34,208 nt of DNA, taken from Planctomycetota bacterium (GTDB taxonomy: Bacteria > Planctomycetota > JAPUJT01). A model generated the notes under the pieces. That model saw only the letters and a list, made by a program, of their open reading frames with translations, was not told where the DNA came from and did not search any database. Of this stretch, positions 23,980 to 31,604 are shown one piece after another. The position numbers were made by a program, and so were the translations under genes. The stretch is taken from positions 1 to 34,208 of the forward strand of contig JAPUJT010000036.1 of the NCBI GenBank assembly GCA_027296055.1, in the 5' to 3' direction. Each line of letters opens with the position of its first letter. Within the stretch, counting starts at the first letter, position 1.

Positions 23980-24913
23980 GCAGCGCCTTCAGAAGGTTCT
24001 CGCAGGCCATCGTGGCCATGGCGAGACGCGCCTCCTCCGTGGCGCTGCCCGCGTGCGGAGTCAGGATCACGTTTTCCCGCCGGATCAAATCCGGATGGAT
24101 CTCCGGCTCCCTCTCGTAGACGTCGAGGGCCGCCCCGGCGAGCCTTCCTTCACGGAGGGCGCGAGACAGGGCACCCTCGACCACGACGGGCCCGCGGGCG
24201 GTATTGATGAGGAAGGCGGTCGATTTCATCCATCCGAACTCCTTCTCTCCGATCAGCCCTCGGGTCTCGGGAGTGAGCGGGACGTGGAGAGTGACGAAGT
24301 CGCTTTGCTCGAGCAGGTCCGCCAATTCCAACCTCCGGGCGCCGACCTCGGACTCCAGCCTCTGGTTCGCTTGGCGAGACGTGTAGCCCACCTCCATCCG
24401 GAATCCCAGCGCCCGGAGTCCAACGGCAGTGCCGATCCTTCCCGCCCCGACGATCCCCAACCGCTTGCCGGCGACTGCCGCACCGAGGAGCAAGCTCGGC
24501 CCCCAGTGAAGATATTTCATCTCCCGGGTGAAGCGCTCCCCTTCCACGACCCTCCTCGCGATGCCGAGAATCAAGGCCCACGTGAAATCTGCCGTGGCAT
24601 CCGTGAGAATATCCGGTGTGTTCGTTACGACTACGCCGCGTCGAGCCGCCGCCTCGAGATCGATGTTGTCCAGGCCTGCCGCGTAATTGGAGATCACACG
24701 GAGGCGCTTCCCGGCAGCCATCACCTCTTCATCGATCCGATCATGCAGGATCGTGAGGATCCCGTCCCGGCCCTTGACCGCCCGGAGGATCTCTCCCCTC
24801 CCCAGAGGTCGATCATCCGGGTTGACCTCGAGCGAGTCGATGTCGCTCGATTCCTCGAGGAGGCGAAGCCCCCCCTCGGGAAGCGGACGGGTCACATAGA
24901 CACTGAATCCCAC
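23972..24913 (-). CDS. D-2-hydroxyacid dehydrogenase (glyoxylate/hydroxypyruvate reductase type)
   Basis: 313 residues. Substrate-binding motif NYAAGLDNID, then the NAD(P)-binding GIVGAGRIGTAVGLRALGF, the VTLHVPLTPETRGLI stretch, LINTARGPVVVEGAL with the active-site Arg region, DVYEREPEIHPDL, and the catalytic His in TPHAGSATEEAR. It reduces glyoxylate or hydroxypyruvate to glycolate or D-glycerate. After the GxGxxG motif the sequence reads YTSRQANQ, where an Arg is usual for NADPH-preferring GRHPR-type enzymes; this is weak evidence for NADPH. GTG 24913 follows a GGGAG site. The glycerate kinase gene ends 4 bases upstream, so the two make successive steps of glycerate metabolism. Confidence 0.9.
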   Translation of the reverse strand: MGFSVYVTRPLPEGGLRLLEESSDIDSLEVNPDDRPLGRGEILRAVKGRDGILTILHDRIDEEVMAAGKRLRVISNYAAGLDNIDLEAAARRGVVVTNTPDILTDATADFTWALILGIARRVVEGERFTREMKYLHWGPSLLLGAAVAGKRLGIVGAGRIGTAVGLRALGFRMEVGYTSRQANQRLESEVGARRLELADLLEQSDFVTLHVPLTPETRGLIGEKEFGWMKSTAFLINTARGPVVVEGALSRALREGRLAGAALDVYEREPEIHPDLIRRENVILTPHAGSATEEARLAMATMACENLLKALLK

Positions 24914-24917
24914 GAGA

Positions 24918-26036
24918 TTACTCCCAGGCCTCCTCCAGCCAGCGCCGGGTCGCTTCTTCGAGGATTTCTCCCGCCCGCTCCGGCCCTTCCGCGGTCCGGG
25001 AGAGAGATCTCGTCTCGACCCCCTTCAGGGCGCCTGCCGATGTGAACTCCTCGACCTGGCCGGCCAGCACCCAGCAAGGAACACCCGCCATCCCGCATCG
25101 CTCGACCACTTCGCCGACCACCTTGCCCGACCAGCTCTGGTGATCCAGCTTCCCCTCGCCAGTCATCACCAGTCGCGCGTCTCGAATCTGCTCCGGGAAC
25201 CCCACCGCGTCCAGCACGTATCCCGCCCCCAACTCGAGCCGTCCGGAAAGGAAGAATCGGACGCCGAACCCGAGGCCGCCCGCGGCGCCATCTCCTGGAA
25301 CGCATGGAGACATCTCCGGACGCCAGTCCATGGCCAGCTCGTGGAATCTCTTCAAGCCGCCTTCCAGGAGCTGGATCTGGTCCGGAGTGGCCCCCTTCTG
25401 CGGACCGTAGACTGCAGCCGCGCCTTCATCCCCGAGCAGCGGGTTCCGGACGTCGACCAGGCCTACGAATTCCGTATCGAGGATCCGCCGATCCAAGGAC
25501 CCGGGATAGATCGCGCCGAGTAGACCGAGCGCTCCCCCCCCTCTCGGAAGGGCTTCGCCCGAGACATCGAGGAGGCCTGCGCCGAGTGCCTGCGCCATCC
25601 CGACGCCACCGTCGATGGTGGCGCTCCCCCCCAGCGTGACCCAGATCTTCGACGCACCCCTCTCCAGCGCGGCCAGGATCAATTCCCCCGTTCCGAAGGT
25701 CGTGGCGGCGAGTGGGTCGAGTTCCTGCTCCTGGCAGAGGGCGAGGCCGGACGCCTCGGCCATCTCCAGGACGGCCGTCCCATCCGGAAGGATTCCGACG
25801 CGAGCCTCGACCGGATCTCCAAGGGGTCCCGTGACCTCTTTCGAGAACGGCTCGCCGCCGATCGCGTCGAGCAGGACGTCCAGGGTCCCGTCCCCTCCGT
25901 CCGCGACGGGGATCTCGATCACCTCGGCCTCGGGGAGAGCCGAACGGATCCCGCGCGTCATCGCTGCGGCGGCCTGTCGAGGGGAGAGGGTCCCCTTGAA
26001 GGCGCTGGGTGCGACCACGATCTTGGGCCGGGTCAA
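24918..26036 (-). CDS. Glycerate kinase, type I (GlxK/GarK family)
   Basis: 372 residues. The family start IVVAPSAFKGTLSPRQAAAAM and IPVADGGDGTLDVLL are clear, followed by GPLGDPVEARVGIL, MAEASGLAL, TTFGTGELI, LGGSATIDGGVGMAQALG, and TGEGKLDHQSWSGKVVGEV near the C-terminus. It phosphorylates D-glycerate, in this family mostly to 2-phosphoglycerate. The start is TTG 26036, which overlaps the TGA of the peptidase gene as TTGA; no better start exists before the conserved N-terminus. It works with the downstream hydroxyacid dehydrogenase to pass glyoxylate- or serine-derived carbon into glycolysis. Confidence 0.92.
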   Translation of the reverse strand: MTRPKIVVAPSAFKGTLSPRQAAAAMTRGIRSALPEAEVIEIPVADGGDGTLDVLLDAIGGEPFSKEVTGPLGDPVEARVGILPDGTAVLEMAEASGLALCQEQELDPLAATTFGTGELILAALERGASKIWVTLGGSATIDGGVGMAQALGAGLLDVSGEALPRGGGALGLLGAIYPGSLDRRILDTEFVGLVDVRNPLLGDEGAAAVYGPQKGATPDQIQLLEGGLKRFHELAMDWRPEMSPCVPGDGAAGGLGFGVRFFLSGRLELGAGYVLDAVGFPEQIRDARLVMTGEGKLDHQSWSGKVVGEVVERCGMAGVPCWVLAGQVEEFTSAGALKGVETRSLSRTAEGPERAGEILEEATRRWLEEAWE

Positions 26037-27661
26037 GGGCGAGCGTCCCTGTTGGAGAGCTCAAGGGCGGTGATGAAGCAGAGGCGTGCAACTCCCGAGG
26101 CGAGGGCCGGATCGATCAACCCGATGTCATCATCCGCCGTGTGGTATTCGGGGTGCTCTCCGGTGAAGAAGAAGAGAGCGGGCACCCCGGCATCGAGGAA
26201 GGGCGCCTGATCCGATCGGTTCCGGAACTTTTCCATCCCATCGTACCGGATCGAGAGATTGATGATTCGGTTTGCCGCCACGTGGATCTCCTTGAGGGTC
26301 GTGTTCTCCTCTCCCGCGCCGATGAAGACCTCGAATTCCTTGTTCACCCCGATCATGTCCATGTTCAGCATCGCCACGGTACTTTCCATCGAGACGGTCG
26401 GGTCGGTCACGTAGTAGCGTGAGCCGAGCAAACCCTTCTCCTCCCCGTCGAATGCGATGAAGATGATGGTCCGACGGATCGAGACCTTGCTCTCGACGAA
26501 CGCCTCGGCAACTTCCAGGAGCCCGGAGGTTCCGGACGCATTGTCGTTCGCTCCGTTGTGGATCTGGCCGCGGCCGCCGCGGCTGCCCGACCGACCCAGC
26601 CCCACGTGATCGTAATGGGCCCCGATGACAATCGCTTCCTTGGCGAGCGCCTTGTCGCTCCCCGGCCATATGCCGATCACGTTCCTCCCCGCTCCCTTCA
26701 CCGTCGCGAGAGAGGCTATCTGGAGACGGACGAACCGGGAGGAGATCATCTTGGAAGCCGGTTTTCCGGTCGAGTCGATCTTCTTCTGGAGATCCCTTGG
26801 ATTCTGGTCACCGAGTATGAACGCGGCCGCCTCCTGGCTGGCGAAGACCACCGGCAAGCCGGCATCCACCTCGTCCCCGGGAGGAGGCCAGCCGTTCAGC
26901 ACCTTCTTCGGAATGCCGGTGTTCCCCGAGTGGTTGTTGATATCGGTCACGATGATCAGGCCGACAGCTCCCTTCTTCATCGCCGTCCGCGCCTTCAGGG
27001 CGTAGTCCGAGTACTTCTTCTCCTCCCCGGCAAAGGGGCCATCCTCTTTCCCTTCCATCGGGACGTGGTCGAACGCCACGACGACCTTCCCCTTGACCCT
27101 CTTGCCCCGGTAGTCGTCGTACCCCTTCTCCTTCTCCGACAGGCCGAACCCGACGAACGCCACGGGGGACGGATCCACCATCATCGACGCTGAGATGGAG
27201 AGGGGAATGAAATCGTATCGGAACCGGAAGGTGCGATCGTCGTCGTTCTTTTTCGGCTTGCGACGATGGGTCACTTCGACGGTGTTCGACTCCTGGAGGG
27301 ATTTGCGCGAGACCTGCCCCCCACCCATCTGGAAGGTCTGGAAGTAACTCTTCCCGTCTCCACCCGGCTTCAGGCCGAGACGCTTGAACTCCTTGGCGAC
27401 GAACTCGCCGGCCGCATGGCCGAATTCCGTCCCCGCCTCTCTCCCCTGCATCTTTTCGGACGCCAGGAATCTTATGTACTTCAAGATCTCCTTCTTCGAG
27501 ATCGACTTGACCGCCTTCTTCCCCTTGGGACCCAGCTTGATGGAGACGGCATCGCCGGAGTCGCCCCGGGCCGCCGAGCGGGCGAACGGGAGGATCGCCA
27601 AGAGGGCGACGAGGATCACGAGGACCGCTGGGAAGCGAAGCCTTGGCTTGAGTCGATGCAT
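26033..27661 (-). CDS. Secreted M28-family metallopeptidase with PA domain
   Basis: 542 residues. A signal peptide at 1-30 (basic start, VLVILVALLAILPF, ARSAA). An N-terminal part with LASEKMQGREAGTEFGHAAG typical of secreted M28 enzymes, then a protease-associated (PA) insert around 180-290 (KVVVAFDHVP, GAVGLIIVTD). The catalytic domain has the zinc ligands in order: His in GAHYDHVG (about 350), Asp in GANDNASG, Glu pair in DGEEKGLLGS, Asp in NMDMIG, and His in EHPEYHTADD. It is probably an aminopeptidase in the periplasm or outside. Its promoter places +1 at the ATG, so the transcript may be leaderless. A 4-base overlap couples it to glycerate kinase, though the two share no obvious pathway. 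Confidence 0.9.
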   Translation of the reverse strand: MHRLKPRLRFPAVLVILVALLAILPFARSAARGDSGDAVSIKLGPKGKKAVKSISKKEILKYIRFLASEKMQGREAGTEFGHAAGEFVAKEFKRLGLKPGGDGKSYFQTFQMGGGQVSRKSLQESNTVEVTHRRKPKKNDDDRTFRFRYDFIPLSISASMMVDPSPVAFVGFGLSEKEKGYDDYRGKRVKGKVVVAFDHVPMEGKEDGPFAGEEKKYSDYALKARTAMKKGAVGLIIVTDINNHSGNTGIPKKVLNGWPPPGDEVDAGLPVVFASQEAAAFILGDQNPRDLQKKIDSTGKPASKMISSRFVRLQIASLATVKGAGRNVIGIWPGSDKALAKEAIVIGAHYDHVGLGRSGSRGGRGQIHNGANDNASGTSGLLEVAEAFVESKVSIRRTIIFIAFDGEEKGLLGSRYYVTDPTVSMESTVAMLNMDMIGVNKEFEVFIGAGEENTTLKEIHVAANRIINLSIRYDGMEKFRNRSDQAPFLDAGVPALFFFTGEHPEYHTADDDIGLIDPALASGVARLCFITALELSNRDARP

Positions 27662-27667
27662 CGTGTC

Positions 27668-27696
27668 AGTGTATTCCCCGGGGGGATCTGTGTCCA
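27668..27696 (-). promoter_or_regulatory. Promoter for the M28 operon, apparently leaderless
   Basis: On the minus strand TGGACA (27696-27691) and TACACT (27673-27668), spacer 17, with six bases between the -10 box and ATG 27661. No ribosome site is present in that gap. Confidence 0.6.
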
Positions 27697-27839
27697 GAGT
27701 GAGGCTTCCCTGACGGCCGCCTGGATCGGCCGAGAAGGGGCGATCCGGCGATCCCGGACTCCGGATTCCAGACGGACAGCGGTTGTTACATTTGTATTAC
27801 ACTGCAGGAGGGGATCTTGCTGATCCGCCGCATGGAAGA

Positions 27840-27848
27840 TGCTATCTT
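27840..27848 (+). promoter_or_regulatory. Possible extended -10 promoter for the selenoprotein gene
   Basis: TGC directly followed by TATCTT (TG-n-TATNNT form) 57 bases before ATG 27905; no -35 at standard spacing. Confidence 0.35.
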
Positions 27849-27904
27849 AGAGCATGTTCGATTTTGCCCTTTGACTTCCGACGGTTCTGGAAAAGGAGGA
27901 GAGT

Positions 27905-28705
27905 ATGAGACGGGGTACGGTAATGGCCGCCATCGCCGTGATGGCCTTCGCGGGAATTGCCTTCGCCGGCGGCGATGGCAAGATCTCATGGGTGGACAAT
28001 TACGAGGACGCGCTTGCCCAGGCAAAGCGAACGGGCAGGCCGCTGATGGTCAAGTTCTTCGCCACCTGGTGAGGCCCCTGCAAGACTCTGGAGAACGGTG
28101 CGTTCTCCAACGATAGCGTTGCCAAGCAGTCCAAGAAGTTCATCAATGTAGCCCTGGACGGCGACAAGGGCACGACCAAGCCCATCATGAGGAAGTTCGG
28201 CGTGACTGGCTACCCGACCGTTCTCTTCATCAGCCCCAAAGAGAAAGAACTCGGCAAGCTGGGTAGCCGCGATGCCCATTCTGTCGTGGAACAGCTCGAG
28301 AAGGTCTTCAAGGAATTCGCGAAGGACGCCGCCAACGTCAATTGGGCCGATAGCGTCGAGAAGGCCATGGAGTCCGCCGAAGATCAGCTGATCTTCGTCT
28401 TCTTCTACAACGAGAAGCGCGGCAGCAGGCTGATGAAGTCGATCACGCTGGAGAACCTGAAGGTCATGAAGGCCCTGGGGAAGGGCTTCATCGCCGTGAA
28501 GGTCGAACTGGACCGGAAGTCGGATCTGGCCAAGGAGTACCGTGTCAGCTCCGCTCCGTCGATGCTCATCATCGACAAGGACGGGAACAAGGTCGGATTC
28601 GCCACCGGGGCCAAGAAGCCCAAGGAGGCGATCCGCTTCCTGGAGAAGGCCAAGAAGACCCACGCCAAGGCCAAGGCAAAGGTCTCGAAGGGCTCGGCTT
28701 ACTAG
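27905..28705 (+). CDS. Secreted thioredoxin-like selenoprotein with in-frame UGA (W-Sec-GPC)
   Basis: From ATG 27905, after a strong AAGGAGG, one frame of 266 residues runs to 28705 with a single internal TGA at 28070-28072 (residue 56). It begins with a signal peptide ending in FAGIAFA. The first thioredoxin fold (about 25-135) reads LMVKFFATW, then TGA, then GPCKTLEN: the stop sits exactly at the first, nucleophilic Cys of the WCGPC site. The cis-Pro loop GYPTVLFI (about 102-109) is intact. A second thioredoxin-like domain (about 138-255) has a SAPS cis-Pro loop but no Cys. Reading continues with normal coding pattern after TGA, and a hairpin with a GGU loop follows at SECIS distance. I infer selenocysteine; a TGC-to-TGA error or recent pseudogene is the alternative. 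TGA is a normal stop elsewhere in the window. Likely a periplasmic reductase. Confidence 0.82.
28089..28109 (+). other. Candidate bacterial SECIS element
   Basis: An 8-bp perfect stem (28089-28096 with 28102-28109) closes the 5-base loop GGTGC (28097-28101). The loop begins 24 bases after the UGA at 28070-28072. Bacterial SECIS elements recognised by SelB lie just downstream of UGA, with the loop typically 16 to 37 bases away and a G at the first loop positions; this hairpin meets all of these, and GGU also occurs in the E. coli fdhF loop. Confidence 0.7.
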
Positions 28706-28737
28706 AGAGATATCACCCCCTATTGGGAACGAAGGTG

Positions 28738-28771
28738 GGGCTCCGTGCATCTTGTGCACGGAGCCCTTTCT
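28738..28771 (+). terminator. Strong intrinsic terminator after the selenoprotein gene
   Basis: A perfect 12-bp stem (28738-28749 with 28755-28766), loop TCTTG, followed by TTTCT. Ends transcription 33 to 66 bases after the stop codon. Confidence 0.9.
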
Positions 28772-28800
28772 CGTCGGGGCTCCTCCGACGCAAAGCTCCC

Positions 28801-28829
28801 TTGAACAAACACTTACAGATCGATAGAAT
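28801..28829 (+). promoter_or_regulatory. Promoter of the tpiA-aroB operon
   Basis: TTGAAC at 28801-28806 and TAGAAT at 28824-28829 with a 17-base spacer; mRNA start near 28836 gives a leader of about 115 bases. Confidence 0.65.
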
Positions 28830-28864
28830 ATCTCGTTTGTGAGACTGAAGAGGTCGGTCTATCG

Positions 28865-28885
28865 CCATCTCAGGCCTGGAGATGG
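28865..28885 (+). promoter_or_regulatory. Inverted repeat in the tpiA leader
   Basis: CCATCTC (28865-28871) and GAGATGG (28879-28885) pair around a loop AGGCCTG. It could be an RNA hairpin or an operator; no further evidence. Confidence 0.3.
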
Positions 28886-28951
28886 GCTTCCCTCGCTGCT
28901 CTGATGGCCCGATGGCTCTGTTCCGATGGCCCTGACCCGATGGATACTCTG

Positions 28952-29719
28952 ATGAGACAGCCGCTGATCGCGGGCAACTGGAAGATGCATGGGACCCGGG
29001 ACTCGTGCCGGGCGCTTGCCAGCGCAATCGCCGGAGACCTGGGGACCCTGCAGGAGGCTGAAGTGGCGATCTTCCCCCCCTACCCGAGCTTGCCCGAAGC
29101 TGCGGATGCGATACGCGGCACCGGCATCGCTCTCGGAGCCCAGGACCTACACCCGGAGGCGGAAGGGGCCTTCACGGGAGCGGTTTCCGGGTCGCTCCTC
29201 CGATCGTTCGATTGCCGGTACGTCCTGGCGGGTCACTCCGAGAGGCGAAGGCTCTTCGGAGAGACCGACGATGCGGTGAAGCGAAAGATCTCCCGCGCCC
29301 TCGCCTCCGATCTGAAACCGGTCCTCTGTGTTGGAGAATCCTCCGAGCAGCGCGAGGCCGGTGACGGGGAAGAGATCGTGCACAAGCAGGTTAGGATTGC
29401 CCTTGCGGGAATGGATTCCTCGGTGGCGACGCGCCTGGTGCTGGCGTACGAGCCGGTCTGGGCGATCGGCAGCGGCCGACCCGCGACCCCGGAAGTGGCG
29501 GCCGAGATGCACGCCTTGATACGTGACGATCTCCGCAAGTTTTTCGGAATGACGGAGGGGAGCGAGATTCGGATTCTGTACGGTGGGAGTGTGACACCCG
29601 AGAACGCGGGTGGGCTCCTCGGGCAAGAAGAGATAGACGGTCTGCTGGTAGGCGGAGCGAGTCTCGATGCGGCTTCGTTCTCCGCCATCGCACGCGCAGC
29701 CGTCGGCGCCTATTCCTGA
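28952..29719 (+). CDS. tpiA: Triosephosphate isomerase
   Basis: Interconverts dihydroxyacetone phosphate and glyceraldehyde 3-phosphate. The protein of 255 residues from ATG 28952 has the standard N-terminus RQPLIAGNWKMHG with the catalytic Lys, the catalytic His in VLAGHSERRRLFGE, the catalytic Glu in LAYEPVWAIGSGRPATPE (including the start of the flexible loop) and the phosphate-binding YGGSVTPEN and GLLVGGASL. In-frame ATGs also occur at 28940 and 28904; 28952 gives the normal family length. None has a clear ribosome site, and a 14-base tandem repeat with further ATGs lies just upstream. First gene of an operon with secG, yicC, gmk, coaC, coaB and aroB. Confidence 0.95.
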   Translation: MRQPLIAGNWKMHGTRDSCRALASAIAGDLGTLQEAEVAIFPPYPSLPEAADAIRGTGIALGAQDLHPEAEGAFTGAVSGSLLRSFDCRYVLAGHSERRRLFGETDDAVKRKISRALASDLKPVLCVGESSEQREAGDGEEIVHKQVRIALAGMDSSVATRLVLAYEPVWAIGSGRPATPEVAAEMHALIRDDLRKFFGMTEGSEIRILYGGSVTPENAGGLLGQEEIDGLLVGGASLDAASFSAIARAAVGAYS

Positions 29720-29737
29720 GGATGATGGAGGTTTAGA

Positions 29738-30085
29738 ATGGCCAGTGTTTTTGTCGGCGTGCTCTCAACGGTTTACGCCTTCGTCTGCGTCTTCATGATC
29801 ATGATCGTGCTGCTGCAGAAGGGGGAAGGGGGCGGCCTCGCCGGGGCCTTCGGAGGAATGGGCGGCGATTCCGCCTTCGGTGTAAAGGGGGACAAGACGT
29901 TCAAGAAGCTCACCGCCGTGGTCGGTGCCCTCTTTCTGTTCCTGGCGATTCTCCTGGGAGGATTGGTGGAGCGGGGCTACCAGGGAGCCACAGCCACGGA
30001 AGATGAGAGCGCCGTGACGGACGACGACCAGGACGGTGGCAACTCTCCCTCGGACCCTGACGATACGGATGGCAAGCCCAAGTAG
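29738..30085 (+). CDS. secG: SecG, preprotein translocase subunit
   Basis: 115 residues with two membrane helices (about 4-24 and 58-80). The loop between them, LLQKGEGGGLAGAFGGMGG, is the SecG signature. After the second helix comes an acidic Asp/Glu/Ser tail of about 35 residues, longer than in E. coli and probably disordered. SecG sits next to SecYE and aids translocation by SecA. A GGAGG site precedes ATG 29738, 18 bases after tpiA. The tpiA-secG pairing is common in many bacterial phyla. Confidence 0.93.
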   Translation: MASVFVGVLSTVYAFVCVFMIMIVLLQKGEGGGLAGAFGGMGGDSAFGVKGDKTFKKLTAVVGALFLFLAILLGGLVERGYQGATATEDESAVTDDDQDGGNSPSDPDDTDGKPK

Positions 30086-30117
30086 TTCTTCGCTCGTGCT
30101 GCAGCGAGGATGAAATT

Positions 30118-31008
30118 TTGGCGAACACCCTGAAGAGCATGACCGGCTTCGGCCGGGCGACCTATACGGATGGGCAGATCTCCCTCGAAGTGGAGATCCG
30201 GTCGGTCAACAACAGGTTCATCAAGATCCAATCGCGCATCCCGGACCGCCTCTCCGGTTTCCAGGCGGAGCTCGAGGCCCTGATCCGCGGCTCGATCCGG
30301 AGAGGTTCCGTTTCCCTGACCATACGGACGGAATTGCCCCCGGAGGCCAGCGCGGCTCGCCTTCAGCCTGCGGTCCTCAAGCGGTACCACGACATGGCGA
30401 AGGAGGCGAAAAAGAAGTTTCGCCTGCCGGGAGAGATCACGATCCAGACGCTGTTCGGCCTGCCAGGAGTCCTCGAGCCGATGCGGGATCCGAGCCCGGC
30501 GGACCGGTCGATCTGGAAACGACTGGAGAAACCAGCCAAGGGCGCTCTTGCAGGCCTGATCCGGATGAGGGTGAAGGAAGGCCAGGAGATCGCCCGTGAT
30601 ATCCAGCGCCGAGCCAAGAGGATTCGAACTCTCACCAACAAGATCGAGGATCGAGCCCCTCGAGCGATGCTGGAGTACGCCAGACGCCTTCGCAAGCGGA
30701 TCCGATCCCTGATGGACGGGACCGCGAAGGCTGTGACCAGCGAGGACCTGGCTCGCGAGATCGCTCTCGTGGCCGAGCGATGCGACATCTCGGAGGAGAT
30801 CCAGCGCACGAAGAGTCATCTCGGCCAGATGGCAACTTGTTTGTCCAAGGAAGGAGAGGGGCGGAGGCTCGAGTTTCTGGTGCAGGAGCTCTTCCGGGAG
30901 GCAAGCACGATGGCCGCCAAGAACATCGACGGCCCTGCGGCGGCAATGATCCTCGATCTCCGATCGGAGATCGACAAGATCAAGGAGCAGGCCCAGAACA
31001 TCGAATGA
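30118..31008 (+). CDS. yicC: YicC family endoribonuclease
   Basis: 296 residues from a TTG at 30118 with GAGGA 7 bases upstream. The N-terminus LKSMTGFGRATYTDGQ and VEIRSVNNRFIKIQSRIPD are the YicC_N signature. The C-terminal domain (old name DUF1732) shows EGRRLEFLVQELFREASTMAAK, where most homologues have a G-K-x-L-DFL-QE-NRE-x-NT-x-SK pattern; the Asn of NRE is Phe here. E. coli YicC is an endoribonuclease involved in small-RNA turnover. The gene ends in an ATGA overlap with gmk, so translation is likely coupled. A neighbouring gmk is usual for yicC. Confidence 0.92.
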   Translation: MANTLKSMTGFGRATYTDGQISLEVEIRSVNNRFIKIQSRIPDRLSGFQAELEALIRGSIRRGSVSLTIRTELPPEASAARLQPAVLKRYHDMAKEAKKKFRLPGEITIQTLFGLPGVLEPMRDPSPADRSIWKRLEKPAKGALAGLIRMRVKEGQEIARDIQRRAKRIRTLTNKIEDRAPRAMLEYARRLRKRIRSLMDGTAKAVTSEDLAREIALVAERCDISEEIQRTKSHLGQMATCLSKEGEGRRLEFLVQELFREASTMAAKNIDGPAAAMILDLRSEIDKIKEQAQNIE

Positions 31009-31604
31009 AGCGGGGACGACTGGTGGTCATTTCTGGGCCGTCGGGGGCCGGCAAGAGCAGCATCTGTCAGAGGCTTCTCGAGATGCCCGAGCTGAACGCT
31101 CAGCTGAGCGTCTCGGCGACGACCCGGTCGCCGAGACCGGGCGAGATCGACGGCGTGCACTACCGATTCATCACCCCGGAGGAGTTCGACACGCTCGAAG
31201 AATCGGGCGGACTGCTGGAAAGCGCCGAGGTCTTCGCAGACCGATACGGGACACCGCAGGAAGGCGTCGACGAGGCGTTGATCAATGGAAAGACTGTCCT
31301 CCTCGATATTGATGTCCAGGGAGCGAGAACCCTGAGGGAAAAGGGGATCGAAGGACTTTACTACTTCATCGCCCCGCCGAGTCTCGAGACCCTGGAAAAG
31401 AGACTTCGAGACCGGAAGACGGAGGGGCCGATGTCTCTCTCACGGAGGCTCGCTGCGGTGAAGATCGAGATGTCGGCGCAGGACGAGTACGATCACACCT
31501 TCGTCAACGACGATCTCGAACGAGTCTCTGGAGAGATCCGGGCCGCGATCCTCGCCTTCAAACCGAGCGAGAGAGGAGATCCGGAACAAGGGGAGGTTCC
31601 ATGA
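31005..31604 (+). CDS. gmk: Guanylate kinase
   Basis: 199 residues. Converts GMP to GDP with ATP. Starts MKRGRLVVISGPSGAGKSSI with the P-loop, then the GMP-binding region VSATTRSPRPGEIDGVHYRF, and LLDIDVQGARTL with the Walker B-like acid. The lid has RLRDRKTEG and SRRL. Start ATG 31005 overlaps the yicC stop as ATGA, and the stop overlaps coaC in the same way. In many bacteria rpoZ follows gmk; here it is absent and coaC follows at once. Confidence 0.96.
   Translation: MKRGRLVVISGPSGAGKSSICQRLLEMPELNAQLSVSATTRSPRPGEIDGVHYRFITPEEFDTLEESGGLLESAEVFADRYGTPQEGVDEALINGKTVLLDIDVQGARTLREKGIEGLYYFIAPPSLETLEKRLRDRKTEGPMSLSRRLAAVKIEMSAQDEYDHTFVNDDLERVSGEIRAAILAFKPSERGDPEQGEVP

Noticed and set aside
28070..28072. 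The in-frame TGA as a pseudogene or frame end
   Set aside because: It replaces exactly the active-site Cys codon; the rest of the frame is clean for 211 further codons, and a SECIS-like hairpin follows. Sequencing error remains possible and is stated.
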